Assembly (NCBI RefSeq): GCF_013307435.2
Contig: NZ_CP102845.1
Coordinates: forward strand, 1,488,001 to 1,552,000
Length of the DNA stretch: 64,000 nucleotides
Direction: 5' to 3'
Source: Microvirga terrae
Lineage (GTDB): Bacteria > Pseudomonadota > Alphaproteobacteria > Rhizobiales > Beijerinckiaceae
Shown: piece by piece, positions 19,863-28,519 of the stretch
Position numbering within the stretch: position 1 is the first letter of the stretch
How the letters are laid out: every line of letters begins with the position of its first letter
Translations under genes and position numbers: made by a program
Notes under the pieces: generated by a model
Database searches by the model: none
What the model saw: only the letters and a program-made list of their open reading frames with translations
What the model was told of the DNA's origin: nothing

Positions 19863-21251
19863 ATGACCAAGCCGACCGATCTGCAGCAGCGCCTGACGAG
19901 CCTCCTCGGTCCTTCGGCCGTCGTCACGGAAGGCTCAGATCTCGAGCCTTACGCCGTCGACTGGCGCAGGCTCTTTCCAGGGCGGCCGGCTTGCGTCGTC
20001 CGCCCGTCCTCGACCGACCAGGTCTCCCGGATCGTGCAGATCTGTCGCGAGGCCGGTGCGGCCATCGTCCCGCAGGGCGGCAATACGGGACTGGCCGGCG
20101 GAGCGGTGCCGGATCCGTCCGGGACGCAGGTTGTCCTGTCCTTCAACCGGATGGCGGCCATCCGCAGCGTCGACCCTGTCGGCTTGACCATCGAGGCCGA
20201 GTCCGGGTGCATCCTCAAGGTGGCGCAGGATGCCGCGGCTGCGGTCGGGCGCCTGCTGCCGATCAGCCTCGCGGCCGAAGGCTCCGCCACCATCGGCGGC
20301 GTGGTGGCGGCCAATGCGGGCGGGGTGAACGTGCTGCGCTACGGCATGACCCGCAGCCTCGTGCTCGGGCTGGAGGTGGTCCTGCCGGACGGAACCATTA
20401 TCAACGGTCTGCGGAAGCTGCGAAAGGACAATGCGGGCTACGACTGGAAGCAGCTGTTCATCGGCAGCGAGGGGACCCTCGGGATCGTCACGGCCGCCGT
20501 CCTGAGGCTGCTGCCGAGGCCCAAGCACTCCGTGACCGCCCTGCTTTCGGTGGTTGACCCGGCAGCAGCCCTCCGGCTGCTCGAGCTCGCCCAGGACGAG
20601 CTCGGCGACCAGATTTCGACCTTTGAGCTGATCTCCGCAATGTCCATGCAGCTCGTCGCCAAACATGCCGGCCTGAAGGCTCCGATCGCCGAGGGCGAAT
20701 GGTTCGTCCTGATCGAAGCGGCCTCCAGCCTGGCGGGCCTGCGGGAGGCGGCGGAGGCGATGCTGGGCTCGGCTTTCGAACAGGAGCTCGCTCTCGACGG
20801 CGTCATTGCCGAATCCGGCGCTCAGGCGGCCCAGCTCTGGGCCCTGCGCGAGCATGTGACGGAATCCGAAGCCCGGGAAGGCAAGAGCGTCAAGCACGAT
20901 GTCTCCGTGCCGTTGACCGAGGTTCCGCGCTTTCTCACGGAGGCCGGAGAGGCGCTGGCGGCCGGAGCCCCGGGCACCCGCGTGAACGCTTTCGGGCATC
21001 TGGGCGACGGCAACATCCACTACAACGTGCTCGTGGATGCGGATCACGACGCTTCTCTCGTGAACCGCATCGTGCACGACGTGGTGGCGGCCTTCGGCGG
21101 CAGCATCTCGGCGGAGCACGGTATCGGTCAATACCGGGTGGGCGAGCTGGCGCGCTACCGCGCGGCCTCCGAGATGGAGCTCGCCCGCGCGCTCAAGCGC
21201 GCCCTCGACCCGGACAACCGCCTCAATCCGGGCAAGGTGCTCCTGACCTGA
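19863..21251 (+). CDS. FAD-binding oxidoreductase, D-2-hydroxyglutarate/D-lactate dehydrogenase family (GlcD-like)
   Basis: A 462-residue VAO-type flavoprotein oxidising a D-2-hydroxyacid to the 2-oxoacid. The PP-loop FAD-binding region is VPQGGNTGLAGGAVPD (about 71-86); further FAD contacts are in GSATIGGVVAANAGGVNVLRYG and GSEGTLGIV. The C-terminal substrate domain has GHLGDGNIHYNV with metal-binding His residues and SAEHGIGQYR. Length and motifs fit D2HGDH-like enzymes better than GlcD proper, and no glcE/glcF follow. TTGC-rich repeats (GCAAC 19757-19761, GTTGC 19775-19779) lie upstream. Confidence 0.88.
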   Translation: MTKPTDLQQRLTSLLGPSAVVTEGSDLEPYAVDWRRLFPGRPACVVRPSSTDQVSRIVQICREAGAAIVPQGGNTGLAGGAVPDPSGTQVVLSFNRMAAIRSVDPVGLTIEAESGCILKVAQDAAAAVGRLLPISLAAEGSATIGGVVAANAGGVNVLRYGMTRSLVLGLEVVLPDGTIINGLRKLRKDNAGYDWKQLFIGSEGTLGIVTAAVLRLLPRPKHSVTALLSVVDPAAALRLLELAQDELGDQISTFELISAMSMQLVAKHAGLKAPIAEGEWFVLIEAASSLAGLREAAEAMLGSAFEQELALDGVIAESGAQAAQLWALREHVTESEAREGKSVKHDVSVPLTEVPRFLTEAGEALAAGAPGTRVNAFGHLGDGNIHYNVLVDADHDASLVNRIVHDVVAAFGGSISAEHGIGQYRVGELARYRAASEMELARALKRALDPDNRLNPGKVLLT

Positions 21252-21256
21252 GGAGC

Positions 21257-21838
21257 TCAGCCTCGGCCGAGCGTATAAAACTCGTCGTTCGGCCGCATGC
21301 TGGTGACATTGGCGAGACGGTTCGACATGGCAAAAAACGCGGCAATCGCCGCGATGTCCCAGACGTCGTCTTCCGTGAATCCATGAGCGCTCAACGCCGC
21401 GATGTCCGCATCGCCGACCGCGTAGGCCTCGAGAGCCACCGTCATGGCGAAATCGAGCATCGCCTTCTGGCGTGGCGTGATGTCGGCCTTGCGGTAGTTG
21501 ATCGCGATCTGATCGGCGATCAGCGGGTTCTTGGCCCGGATCCGCAGGATCGCCCCGTGGGCGATGACGCAATACTGGCACTGATTGGCGTTGCTCGTCG
21601 CCACCACGATCATCTCGCGTTCGGCCTTGGTGAGGCTGCCGGGCTTTTCCATCAAGGCATCGTGATAGGCGAAGAAGGCGCGGAACTCGTCCGGCCGATG
21701 CGCCAGCACCAGGAACACGTTCGGCACGAAGCCCGACTTCTCCTGAACCCCGAGAATGCGCGCGCGGATGTCCTCCGGCAGGTCGGAAATCTCGGGCACG
21801 GGAAATCGGCTGATCGGCGGCTTGGTCACGAGAGGCAC
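21257..21838 (-). CDS. Peroxidase-related protein of the AhpD-like (carboxymuconolactone decarboxylase) fold
   Basis: A 193-residue all-helical protein of the uncharacterised peroxidase-related family. The redox centre is CQYC with Cys87 and Cys90, followed by His94 (CVIAHGAI), as in AhpD. The upstream block LTKAEREMIVVATSNANQ is typical. It probably reduces peroxides or acts as a thiol-disulfide oxidoreductase. It converges on the FAD oxidoreductase gene with 5 bp between stops. The partner reductant is unknown. Confidence 0.88.
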   Translation of the reverse strand: MPLVTKPPISRFPVPEISDLPEDIRARILGVQEKSGFVPNVFLVLAHRPDEFRAFFAYHDALMEKPGSLTKAEREMIVVATSNANQCQYCVIAHGAILRIRAKNPLIADQIAINYRKADITPRQKAMLDFAMTVALEAYAVGDADIAALSAHGFTEDDVWDIAAIAAFFAMSNRLANVTSMRPNDEFYTLGRG

Positions 21839-21953
21839 CTCTTCCTGTCCGACCCCGGAGGCGGCGTTCCTTCAGGGCCGTATTGCCAGATCGAGCTTAT
21901 TCGGGTTGGATCCTGCAAACAACGAGGAAGAAGCAGTGCGGAGGACAGGTCCC

Positions 21954-22754
21954 ATGGATGCCCAGAACGCCCTTGCCGAAGACAAGGTTCTGCTTCGCGA
22001 GGATCGCGACGGCGTGGCGACGCTCACCCTCAACCGCCCGGCCCAGTTCAATGCCCTGTCCGAAGAGATGCTAGCAGCCCTCCAGGCAGCGCTCGACGAT
22101 CTGAAGGAGGACGAGGCCGTGCGCTGCGTCGTTCTCGCCGCCGCCGGCAAGGCATTCTGCGCCGGGCACGATCTCAAGCAGATGCGGGCCAATCCACGTC
22201 AGGATTACTACGAGAGGCTGTTCGCGCAATGCAGCCGGGTCATGCAGGGCATCGTGAACCTGCCGGTTCCGGTGATCGCCCGGGTCCATGGCATGGCCAC
22301 GGCGGCGGGATGTCAGCTCGTCGCGTCCTGCGATCTGGCCGTTGCTGCGGAAAGTGCCACCTTTGCCGTGTCCGGCATCAATGTCGGGCTGTTCTGCTCC
22401 ACCCCCGCCGTGGCGCTCTCCCGCAACGTCTCGCCCAAGCGGGCCTTCGACATGCTGGTGACGGGACGTTTCATCTCATCCACTGAGGCCCTGTCTTTCG
22501 GTCTCGTCAACCGTGTGGCGCCGGATGCGGAGCTCGACCGGGCCGTCGCCGGGCTGACGGCCGATATCCGCGCCAAAAGCCCGGTGGCGATCCGCATGGG
22601 CAAGGCCATGTTCGGCCGCCAGCGCTCGATGAGCCTGGAGGAGGCCTATGCCTATGCGGGCAACGTCATGGCCTGCAACATGATGGCGGAGGATGCCGCC
22701 GAGGGCATCGATGCCTTCATCGAGAAGCGCAAGCCGGAGTGGAAGGCGCGCTGA
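21954..22754 (+). CDS. Crotonase-fold protein (ECHDC3-like) lacking both hydratase glutamates
   Basis: A 266-residue enoyl-CoA hydratase/isomerase superfamily member; the start at 21954 follows GGAGGACAGG. The CoA and oxyanion-hole regions are present: AAAGKAFCAGHDLKQM and HGMATAAGCQL. Aligned with crotonase, the two catalytic Glu residues are Gln121 (AAGCQL) and Gly141 (VSGINVG), so ordinary hydration of enoyl-CoA is unlikely. It resembles the ECHDC3 branch, whose reaction is not settled. It converges on an acyl-CoA ligase gene with 15 bp between them. It may process an acyl-CoA made by that ligase (inference). Confidence 0.85.
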   Translation: MDAQNALAEDKVLLREDRDGVATLTLNRPAQFNALSEEMLAALQAALDDLKEDEAVRCVVLAAAGKAFCAGHDLKQMRANPRQDYYERLFAQCSRVMQGIVNLPVPVIARVHGMATAAGCQLVASCDLAVAAESATFAVSGINVGLFCSTPAVALSRNVSPKRAFDMLVTGRFISSTEALSFGLVNRVAPDAELDRAVAGLTADIRAKSPVAIRMGKAMFGRQRSMSLEEAYAYAGNVMACNMMAEDAAEGIDAFIEKRKPEWKAR

Positions 22755-22769
22755 TCGAGCGCTCTTCCA

Positions 22770-24410
22770 TCAAGCTCCCGCCTTCCGGGCCCGCGCCATC
22801 TCGCGCAGCTGGAACTTCTGGATCTTGCCCGTGGATGTTTTCGGGAGTTCCGTGAAGATGACGGTGCGCGGGCATTTGTAGGACGCAAGCTGCTGCCGGC
22901 ACCACGCGATGATATCGTCGGCGGATGCCGATTGATCCGGTTTAAGCTCCACGAAGGCACAAGGCGTTTCGCCCCACTTCTCGTCCGGCATCGCCACGAC
23001 GGCTGCCGCCTGAATGGCCGGATGCTTGTAGAGGGCATCCTCCACTTCGATGGACGAGATGTTCTCGCCGCCGGAAATGATGATGTCCTTGGAGCGGTCC
23101 TTGAGTTGCACATAGCCGTCGGGGTACTTGACCCCGAGATCCCCCGAATGGAACCAGCCGCCTTCGAAGGCCTTGGCCGTTCCGGCTGGGTTCTTGAGAT
23201 AACCCTTCATGACCACATTGCCGCGGAACATGACCTCGCCGAGGGTTTTTCCATCGGCCGGCACCGGCTGCATGGATTCCGGATCGAGCACGTCGAGATC
23301 CTCCAGCACGGGGTAGCGCACACCTTGCCGGGCCTTCTTCGCGGCATAACCGCCCGGGTCGAGCGCATCCCATTCCTCATGCCATTCGTTGACCACCGCC
23401 GGGCCGTAGACCTCCGTCAGGCCGTAGAGATGCGTCACGTCGAAACCTGCCGTCTTCATGGCAGCGAGCACCGCTTCCGGCGGCGGCGCGGCGGCCGTCA
23501 TGAATTTGACCGTATGGGGCAGGGGGCGCTTTTCCAAAGCAGGGGCATTGAGCAGGGTCGACATGACGATGGGCGCGCCGCACAGATGCGTGACCTTCTG
23601 GTCGGCGAGCGCATCATACATGGGCTTCGCCCGGACGGCCCGCAGGCAGACATGGGTTCCCGCCACGAGGGAGAGCGACCAGGGAAAGCACCAGCCGTTG
23701 CAGTGGAACATGGGCAGCGTCCACAGGTAGACCGGGTGCTGCCCCATCCCGGCGGTGAGGATGTTGCCCATGGCGAGCAGGTAGGCGCCGCGATGATGAT
23801 AAACCACGCCTTTGGGATCGCCCGTAGTGCCGGAGGTGTAGTTCAGGGTGATCGCGTCCCATTCGTCCTGGGGCAGGCTGCAGGCGAAATCCGGATCGCC
23901 TGTCGCCAGGAACTCCTCGTATTCCATGGATCCCAGCCGCTCGCCGGATCCTGTGAATTCCGGGTCGTCGTAGTCGATGACGAGCGGCTTGGCGGAGGTC
24001 AGTTCGAGCGCTGCCCTGAGGGTGGCCGAGTACTCCCGGTCGGTGATCAGCACCTTGGCTTCGCTGTGTTCCAGGCAGAAGGCGATGATCTTGGCGTCGA
24101 GGCGGGTATTCAGGGTGTTGAGCACCGCGCCGGCCATGGGCACGCCGTAATGGCATTCCAGCATGGCGGGCGTATTGGGGAGCATCACCGAAACGGTGTC
24201 GCCACGCCCGATGCCTCGCCGGGCAAGGGCGGAGGCGAGACGCCGGGATCGGGCATAGAAGTCGCGGTAGCTGCGGGTCAGGGAGCCATGAATGAGCGCC
24301 GGGCGGTCCGGGTGGACGCGGGCGGCGCGCTCCAGGAACGAGAGCGGCGTCAGCGGCTGGTAATTCGCCTGATTCTTGTCGAGGTCGGTGTCGTAGATCG
24401 TCGAAGCCAC
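22770..24410 (-). CDS. Acyl-CoA synthetase (AMP-forming, medium/long-chain ligase family)
   Basis: A 546-residue adenylating enzyme that activates a carboxylic acid to acyl-CoA through acyl-AMP. The P-loop reads YTSGTTGDPKGVVYHHRG, A5 HLYGLTEVYGP, A7 WFHSGDLGVKYPDGY, A8 KDRSKDIIISGGENI, and the catalytic Lys is in PKTSTGKIQKF near the end. I choose a GTG start at 24410 because GGGGAGGAACG precedes it; an upstream ATG at 24461 has no site. It is similar in layout to DmdB/AlkK-like ligases. Chain-length preference is unknown. Confidence 0.9.
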   Translation of the reverse strand: MASTIYDTDLDKNQANYQPLTPLSFLERAARVHPDRPALIHGSLTRSYRDFYARSRRLASALARRGIGRGDTVSVMLPNTPAMLECHYGVPMAGAVLNTLNTRLDAKIIAFCLEHSEAKVLITDREYSATLRAALELTSAKPLVIDYDDPEFTGSGERLGSMEYEEFLATGDPDFACSLPQDEWDAITLNYTSGTTGDPKGVVYHHRGAYLLAMGNILTAGMGQHPVYLWTLPMFHCNGWCFPWSLSLVAGTHVCLRAVRAKPMYDALADQKVTHLCGAPIVMSTLLNAPALEKRPLPHTVKFMTAAAPPPEAVLAAMKTAGFDVTHLYGLTEVYGPAVVNEWHEEWDALDPGGYAAKKARQGVRYPVLEDLDVLDPESMQPVPADGKTLGEVMFRGNVVMKGYLKNPAGTAKAFEGGWFHSGDLGVKYPDGYVQLKDRSKDIIISGGENISSIEVEDALYKHPAIQAAAVVAMPDEKWGETPCAFVELKPDQSASADDIIAWCRQQLASYKCPRTVIFTELPKTSTGKIQKFQLREMARARKAGA

Positions 24411-24496
24411 TGTCGTTCCTCCCCTGGCGTCGAGTATCGCTAGGGGAGGGCGGGCTGACAACCCTCCGACCTATCGGCGGCCAGGCCGCAATGCGG

Positions 24497-25162
24497 TCAT
24501 TCCTTCACCGACATAACGGCGCGCTGTGCCTTCGCGGTGATCTCGCCCCAAGCCTGGGCCCGGATGTCGGAGGTCTGGCATACCCAGGATCCACCCACGG
24601 CCACCACGTTCGACAGCGCAAGCCAGTCCCGGGCGTTCTTTTCGTCGATGCCGCCGGTCGGGCAGAAACGCGCCTGCGGAAACGGGCCTGCAAGGGCCTT
24701 CATGGCGGGAATGCCGCCGGCGGCAACCGCCGGAAAGAATTTGACGACGGGAAAGCCATGGGCAAGCGCCGCCATGAGTTCGGACGCGGTCGCGATGCCC
24801 GGAATGAAAGGCAACTCGCCCCCGCTCGCGGCCTCAAGCAGGTCGGGCGTGGCGCCGGGGCTCAGGGCGTAGCGTGCGCCGAGGGCCCGAGCACGCTCCA
24901 GATCCTTCGGCGTCAGAACGGTCCCGATGCCGACGATCGCCTCGGGCACATCCTGGATGATGGCCGCTGCGGAATCTGCGGCGGCAGGCGTGCGCAGGGT
25001 GATCTCGAGCAGGCGCAACCCGCCCGCAACGAGGGCCCGGGCGAGGGGAACCGCATCCTCCACACGTTCCAGCGTGATCACCGGAACGATCGGGCCGGCG
25101 CGGAGGATGTCGGCCAGCTTCTTGCTGCGGGAGTTGGCGAGATCCTTCAGGTCTTGGGGCAT
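24497..25162 (-). CDS. eda: KDPG aldolase (2-dehydro-3-deoxy-6-phosphogluconate aldolase)
   Basis: A 221-residue class I aldolase cleaving KDPG to pyruvate and glyceraldehyde-3-phosphate in the Entner-Doudoroff and uronate routes. The Schiff-base Lys141 is in FPVVKFFPA, the catalytic Glu53 in LLEITLRTP, and phosphate binding in CPTGGI. It starts 26 bp after the KDG kinase gene on the same strand, so kinase and aldolase act in sequence: KDG to KDPG to pyruvate + GAP. A KDPGal (DgoA) activity is possible but less likely next to kdgK. Confidence 0.92.
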   Translation of the reverse strand: MPQDLKDLANSRSKKLADILRAGPIVPVITLERVEDAVPLARALVAGGLRLLEITLRTPAAADSAAAIIQDVPEAIVGIGTVLTPKDLERARALGARYALSPGATPDLLEAASGGELPFIPGIATASELMAALAHGFPVVKFFPAVAAGGIPAMKALAGPFPQARFCPTGGIDEKNARDWLALSNVVAVGGSWVCQTSDIRAQAWGEITAKAQRAVMSVKE

Positions 25163-25188
25163 GGGAGGAGTTCCTTGGATGGCATCGA

Positions 25189-26085
25189 TTATGGCATCGC
25201 GTCGCGCGGAATGATCGCGCCGCGATAGCGCACCACCTGTCCGGCCAGGCGATGCCCCGCCGCCGCGGCGGAACGGGGCCCCTCGCCGGATAGTCGCGCA
25301 TGGAGGTAAGCGGCCGCAAAGCTGTCGCCCGCAGCGGTGGTGTCGACAACGTCGTCAACGGGCGTGCCGGGCACGACGATGTCCTCACCTTGCGAGAGGA
25401 CGCGGCATGTCAGATCCGGGTGCTTGAGGACGATCTCGGCCCGGTCCGAAAAGGCCAGCAATTGGTCCACGCCGCCAGCGCCGAACAGCAGGTCGAGATC
25501 CTCCGTCGAAGCGAGGATGATATCGGCACATGCGAAAGCCTGACGGAAGGCGGCCCGCGCGATCTCCGGATCGGTCCAGCCCCGCGGACGGAAATTCGTG
25601 TCGAAGGCCACGCGCCTGCCTTTGGCCCGTGCGTCCTGGAGCACGGCGAACAGGCGTTCGCGTCCTTTCTCCCCGTAGAGGGAAAGAGAGATCCCCGACA
25701 GATAGATCAGATCATAGGCGGCAATGGCGTCGATGACGGTCTCCGCCTCCGGCGCCTGAAACAGAAGGCGCGCGGCGGCGGTTTCGCGCCAGTAGGAGAA
25801 CCGGCGCTCGCCCTTCGGGTCCGTCTGGATGATGTAGAGACCCGGGAGACGCCCGGGCAGGCGCAGCACCCGTTGCGTCCCAACACCTTCCTTGGTCCAG
25901 GCCTCGATCAGCTCGTCGCTCCAGCTGTCGTCTCCGAGGGCGGTGATGTAATCCGTGTCCGTTCCCAGGCGGGAGAGATAGACGGCGGTGTTGAACGTAT
26001 CGCCGCCATAGCCGCGGGACAGGCGGCCGTCGGCCTCCTCCCTCAGCTCGATCATGCATTCTCCGATGCAGGCAACCCGTGTCAT
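25189..26085 (-). CDS. kdgK: 2-keto-3-deoxygluconate kinase (PfkB family)
   Basis: A 298-residue ribokinase-fold sugar kinase. The N-terminus IGECMIELRE and YGGDTFNTAVYLSRLG are the KdgK-type substrate region; the anion hole and catalytic Asp are in VVDTTAAGDSFAAAY. It phosphorylates KDG from uronate or aldonate breakdown, feeding the aldolase encoded 26 bp downstream. No uronate isomerase or dehydratase genes are present in the window. Confidence 0.92.
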   Translation of the reverse strand: MTRVACIGECMIELREEADGRLSRGYGGDTFNTAVYLSRLGTDTDYITALGDDSWSDELIEAWTKEGVGTQRVLRLPGRLPGLYIIQTDPKGERRFSYWRETAAARLLFQAPEAETVIDAIAAYDLIYLSGISLSLYGEKGRERLFAVLQDARAKGRRVAFDTNFRPRGWTDPEIARAAFRQAFACADIILASTEDLDLLFGAGGVDQLLAFSDRAEIVLKHPDLTCRVLSQGEDIVVPGTPVDDVVDTTAAGDSFAAAYLHARLSGEGPRSAAAAGHRLAGQVVRYRGAIIPRDAMP

Positions 26086-26495
26086 GCTTTCACCGTGGCG
26101 CTTCCCGAATATGGTGAGCTCAAGCTCTTTGTCGATCCAATACCGTCAATACTGCGATTTTGCGACAGGGAAAGTGCCATCCGATCATCCATCGGCGCCC
26201 CGTACAAAGACAGCCGGAAAAGATCTTGCCCCGCTGGATTCCGCGGACGATCACCGAAACCAGCATGGCCAGCGCCCTGTATCGAATTTCAGGCTGCTTG
26301 CCGCCCACCTCCGGCCCGAACGCGCGGCGGGCTCGAGGGACCGCGCGGCGAGCATTCGGCCGGCCATTGACGAGAAATCGACAAGTAACCGTTACTATTG
26401 TGCGGAAAGCGAGCGATCGCATCTTTAATTCTTGGCTGAAAGCGTTATTGAGAGTCTGCTGTCTTATGCATTCACCATCTACAAAGGAGTTTCTG
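26086..26495. promoter_or_regulatory. 410-bp divergent region between kdgK and the HU gene
   Basis: It holds the promoters of kdgK (minus) and the tailed-HU gene (plus). AGTAAC-C-GTTACT at 26384-26396 is a perfect palindrome with one central base, about 100 bp before the HU start and next to a TTGACG at 26367-26372; it may be an operator. An AAAGGAG ribosome site precedes 26496. I see no protein gene. Confidence 0.45.
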
Positions 26496-26996
26496 ATGGC
26501 CAAGACTGCAACCAAAGTTTCAAAGAAGGCCCCGGCCAAGAAGGCTGCGGCGCCTAAGGCTGCAGCAAAGGCATCGTCGAAGGCCGCCAAGGCGCCTGCA
26601 AAGGCCGCCAGCAAGGCTGCAGCCTCCAAGGCTGCCGCGTCCAAGGCGGCTGCATCCAAGGCCCCGGCGAAGAAAACGTCTGTGAAGAAGGTGGCGAAGG
26701 CTTCCTCCACGACGTCCTCGCCGATCCTGACGCTGCGCCACATCGCGGAGAAGCTCTCCGAACTGCACGAGCTCCCGAAGCGTCAGGCCAACGAGATGCT
26801 CACCCAGGTCGTCGACATGATCGCCAAGAGCCTGAAGAAGGGCGACAAGATCCGCCTGACCGGCCTCGGCATCCTGCAAGTCCGCAAGCGCGCCGCCCGC
26901 ATGGGTCGCAATCCTCAAACCGGCGAGCCGGTGAAGATCAAGGCATCGAAGAAGATCGCCTTCCGCGCGGCCAAGGACCTCAAGGAAGCCATCTGA
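26496..26996 (+). CDS. HU-family DNA-binding protein with N-terminal Lys/Ala-rich histone H1-like tail
   Basis: A 166-residue nucleoid protein in two parts. Residues 1-75 are almost only Ala, Lys, Ser, Pro and Thr (KKAPAKKAAAPKAAAK), like the C-terminal tail of histone H1 or AlgP, and contain four SKAAA/SKAPA repeats at 39-58. Residues 76-166 form a complete HU fold, with GRNPQTGEPVKI matching the DNA-intercalating beta arm. Actinobacterial tailed HU proteins carry the tail at the C-terminus; here it is N-terminal. The tail should give extra non-specific DNA binding and compaction and could be a target for Lys modification (inference). Start chosen for AAAGGAG. A strong terminator follows. 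Confidence 0.93.
   Translation: MAKTATKVSKKAPAKKAAAPKAAAKASSKAAKAPAKAASKAAASKAAASKAAASKAPAKKTSVKKVAKASSTTSSPILTLRHIAEKLSELHELPKRQANEMLTQVVDMIAKSLKKGDKIRLTGLGILQVRKRAARMGRNPQTGEPVKIKASKKIAFRAAKDLKEAI
26610..26669 (+). repeat. Four 15-bp coding repeats in the HU tail
   Basis: Four consecutive 15-bp units encode SKAAA, SKAAA, SKAAA and SKAPA. Third positions vary between units (for example AAGGCTGCA, AAGGCTGCC, AAGGCGGCT), so selection appears to hold the protein repeat rather than the DNA. Confidence 0.8.
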
Positions 26997-27056
26997 TCGT
27001 CCAGCCCATGAGGCCGCGCTCGTCCGCTCGCGGGTGAGCCGGCAGCCCTTCAGGGC

Positions 27057-27093
27057 AAAGAGCAAGGCCGATCAAATCGGCCTTGCTCTTTTT
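27057..27093 (+). terminator. Strong intrinsic terminator after the HU gene
   Basis: AAAGAGCAAGGCCGAT (27057-27072) and ATCGGCCTTGCTCTTT (27076-27091) form a perfect 16-bp stem with a 3-nt loop; the T-run extends to 27093. The A-tract on the left arm could also let it work on the minus strand. Confidence 0.92.
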
Positions 27094-27196
27094 GTATGGA
27101 GGCAGCGCCCGTTATCGGCGATGAACAGCCTCCAATTGGATGCGCCTTGATCAACCCTCGACTGGTTTGGTGGCGAACGGGCTCTAGAATAGAATC

Positions 27197-27946
27197 GTGC
27201 AGACCGATCAGCCCCGGCCGTCTCGCCGCTCCAGACTTGTTCGCGTCATCCTTGGACGGCTGGCCCTGTCGCTTCTGCTGGGCCTCGGGATCGTCGCCGG
27301 GCTGATCCTAGGCGACGTCGTTGCCATCCCCAACCGGCTCAACCCTTTCACGCCGTTGCGCGTCGCCGACGACGTCAACTGGTTGACGCGGCTCAAGCTC
27401 TCCCGTCTTGAGCGGGACAGGGAGCAATGCCGCGCGGTTCTGGCGGATGCACCGGTCGTGCACCGATCGGTGGCCGATCGCCCCTTGGACAAGGGATGCG
27501 GTTTGTCCGACGCCGTCGAGGTGTCGCGATCTTCAATCGGCTTGAACCGCGAGTTCACGGCGACCTGTCCGCTCGCGGTCGCCTGGTCGTTGTTCGAGAC
27601 GCATGTGTTGCGCCCGGTGGCCCGCGAGCAGTTCGGGCAGGACGTGGTGCGGGTCGTGCATCTCGGGACGTATGCCTGCCGCAACATCAATCATCGCGCC
27701 CAGGGCCGTCGGAGCGAACATGCGACGGCCAATGCCATCGACGTGGCAGGGTTCGTGCTGGCGGATGGGCAGCAGGTTACCGTGCAGGCCGATTGGGTCG
27801 GCGGCAATTCACGGCGGTCTGCGTTTCTCCGCGCGCTCAGGAATGGAGCCTGCAACGTGTTCGATGTCGTGCTCAGCCCCGACTACAACGAGGTGCACCA
27901 CGATCATTTCCATTTCGACATGGGCTCTCACCGGGCATGTCGATGA
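27197..27946 (+). CDS. Extensin family protein (extensin-like C-terminal domain), membrane-anchored
   Basis: A 249-residue protein with an Arg-rich N-terminus, one TM helix (about 20-42, LGRLALSLLLGLGIVAGLILG) and an extensin-like C-terminal domain at about 70-249. Conserved features are the paired Cys residues, RSEHATANAIDVAGF and the final HHDHFHFDMG, which resembles the zinc-binding motifs of D-Ala-D-Ala peptidase/MepA-like folds. A periplasmic peptidoglycan-related role is likely but unproved. The GTG start at 27197 lacks a strong ribosome site, so the exact start is uncertain. Confidence 0.87.
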   Translation: MQTDQPRPSRRSRLVRVILGRLALSLLLGLGIVAGLILGDVVAIPNRLNPFTPLRVADDVNWLTRLKLSRLERDREQCRAVLADAPVVHRSVADRPLDKGCGLSDAVEVSRSSIGLNREFTATCPLAVAWSLFETHVLRPVAREQFGQDVVRVVHLGTYACRNINHRAQGRRSEHATANAIDVAGFVLADGQQVTVQADWVGGNSRRSAFLRALRNGACNVFDVVLSPDYNEVHHDHFHFDMGSHRACR

Positions 27947-27984
27947 GAGAAGGCTGGCTCGCCTCCTTCAACCGTCCGCGGGAA

Positions 27985-28224
27985 TCAGTTGAAGGCGTAG
28001 CTCGGGGAGTCGCCCATCTCGGCGGCCCTGGCGGCGAGCAGCAGCGCTTGGCCGAGTTCGCGCGCATGCTCCGGCGTCATTGCGATCGGCATCTGACGGC
28101 GGATGCCGCTCTCATATTCTTCTGGTGTGGTCGCGAGTTCGATCATCATCATTGCGTCGCAGCCATCGAGGGTGCCGACGGAGAAGCTGGTGAGTGCGCC
28201 GATCAGATCCATATCCGGTTTCAT
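27985..28224 (-). CDS. Small hypothetical protein, 79 aa
   Basis: Not recognised as a named family. Soluble, with MTPEHARELGQALLLAARAAE as a likely C-terminal helix. An AAGGGG ribosome site and normal composition support a real gene. It converges on the extensin-family gene. No function proposed. Confidence 0.65.
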   Translation of the reverse strand: MKPDMDLIGALTSFSVGTLDGCDAMMMIELATTPEEYESGIRRQMPIAMTPEHARELGQALLLAARAAEMGDSPSYAFN

Positions 28225-28519
28225 GGCTGTGCCCCTTGCGTAGCGTAAGAAATCATTACCGAAAGACCGGACCCCTGTCTGCTCTGCGTATAGAGAGTGG
28301 ATTTTGTTACGTCTACTGAAGGCCCGATCGGCAGGGCCCCGCAGGAGGGCCTGGAGGCGGCCCGGCCAGCACTCTCACGAGGTGCCTGGATCGTCCGCCT
28401 GGGACGGGAGCCGCGCCGATTTATCGGCCACGCTTGCGTACCAAAACCCCGGCTGAAGCGTTGACAGACAGCAATCGTGGCAGCCGTCGGCGGATGAGGA
28501 CCTTGGAGCGGAGGTGGTC

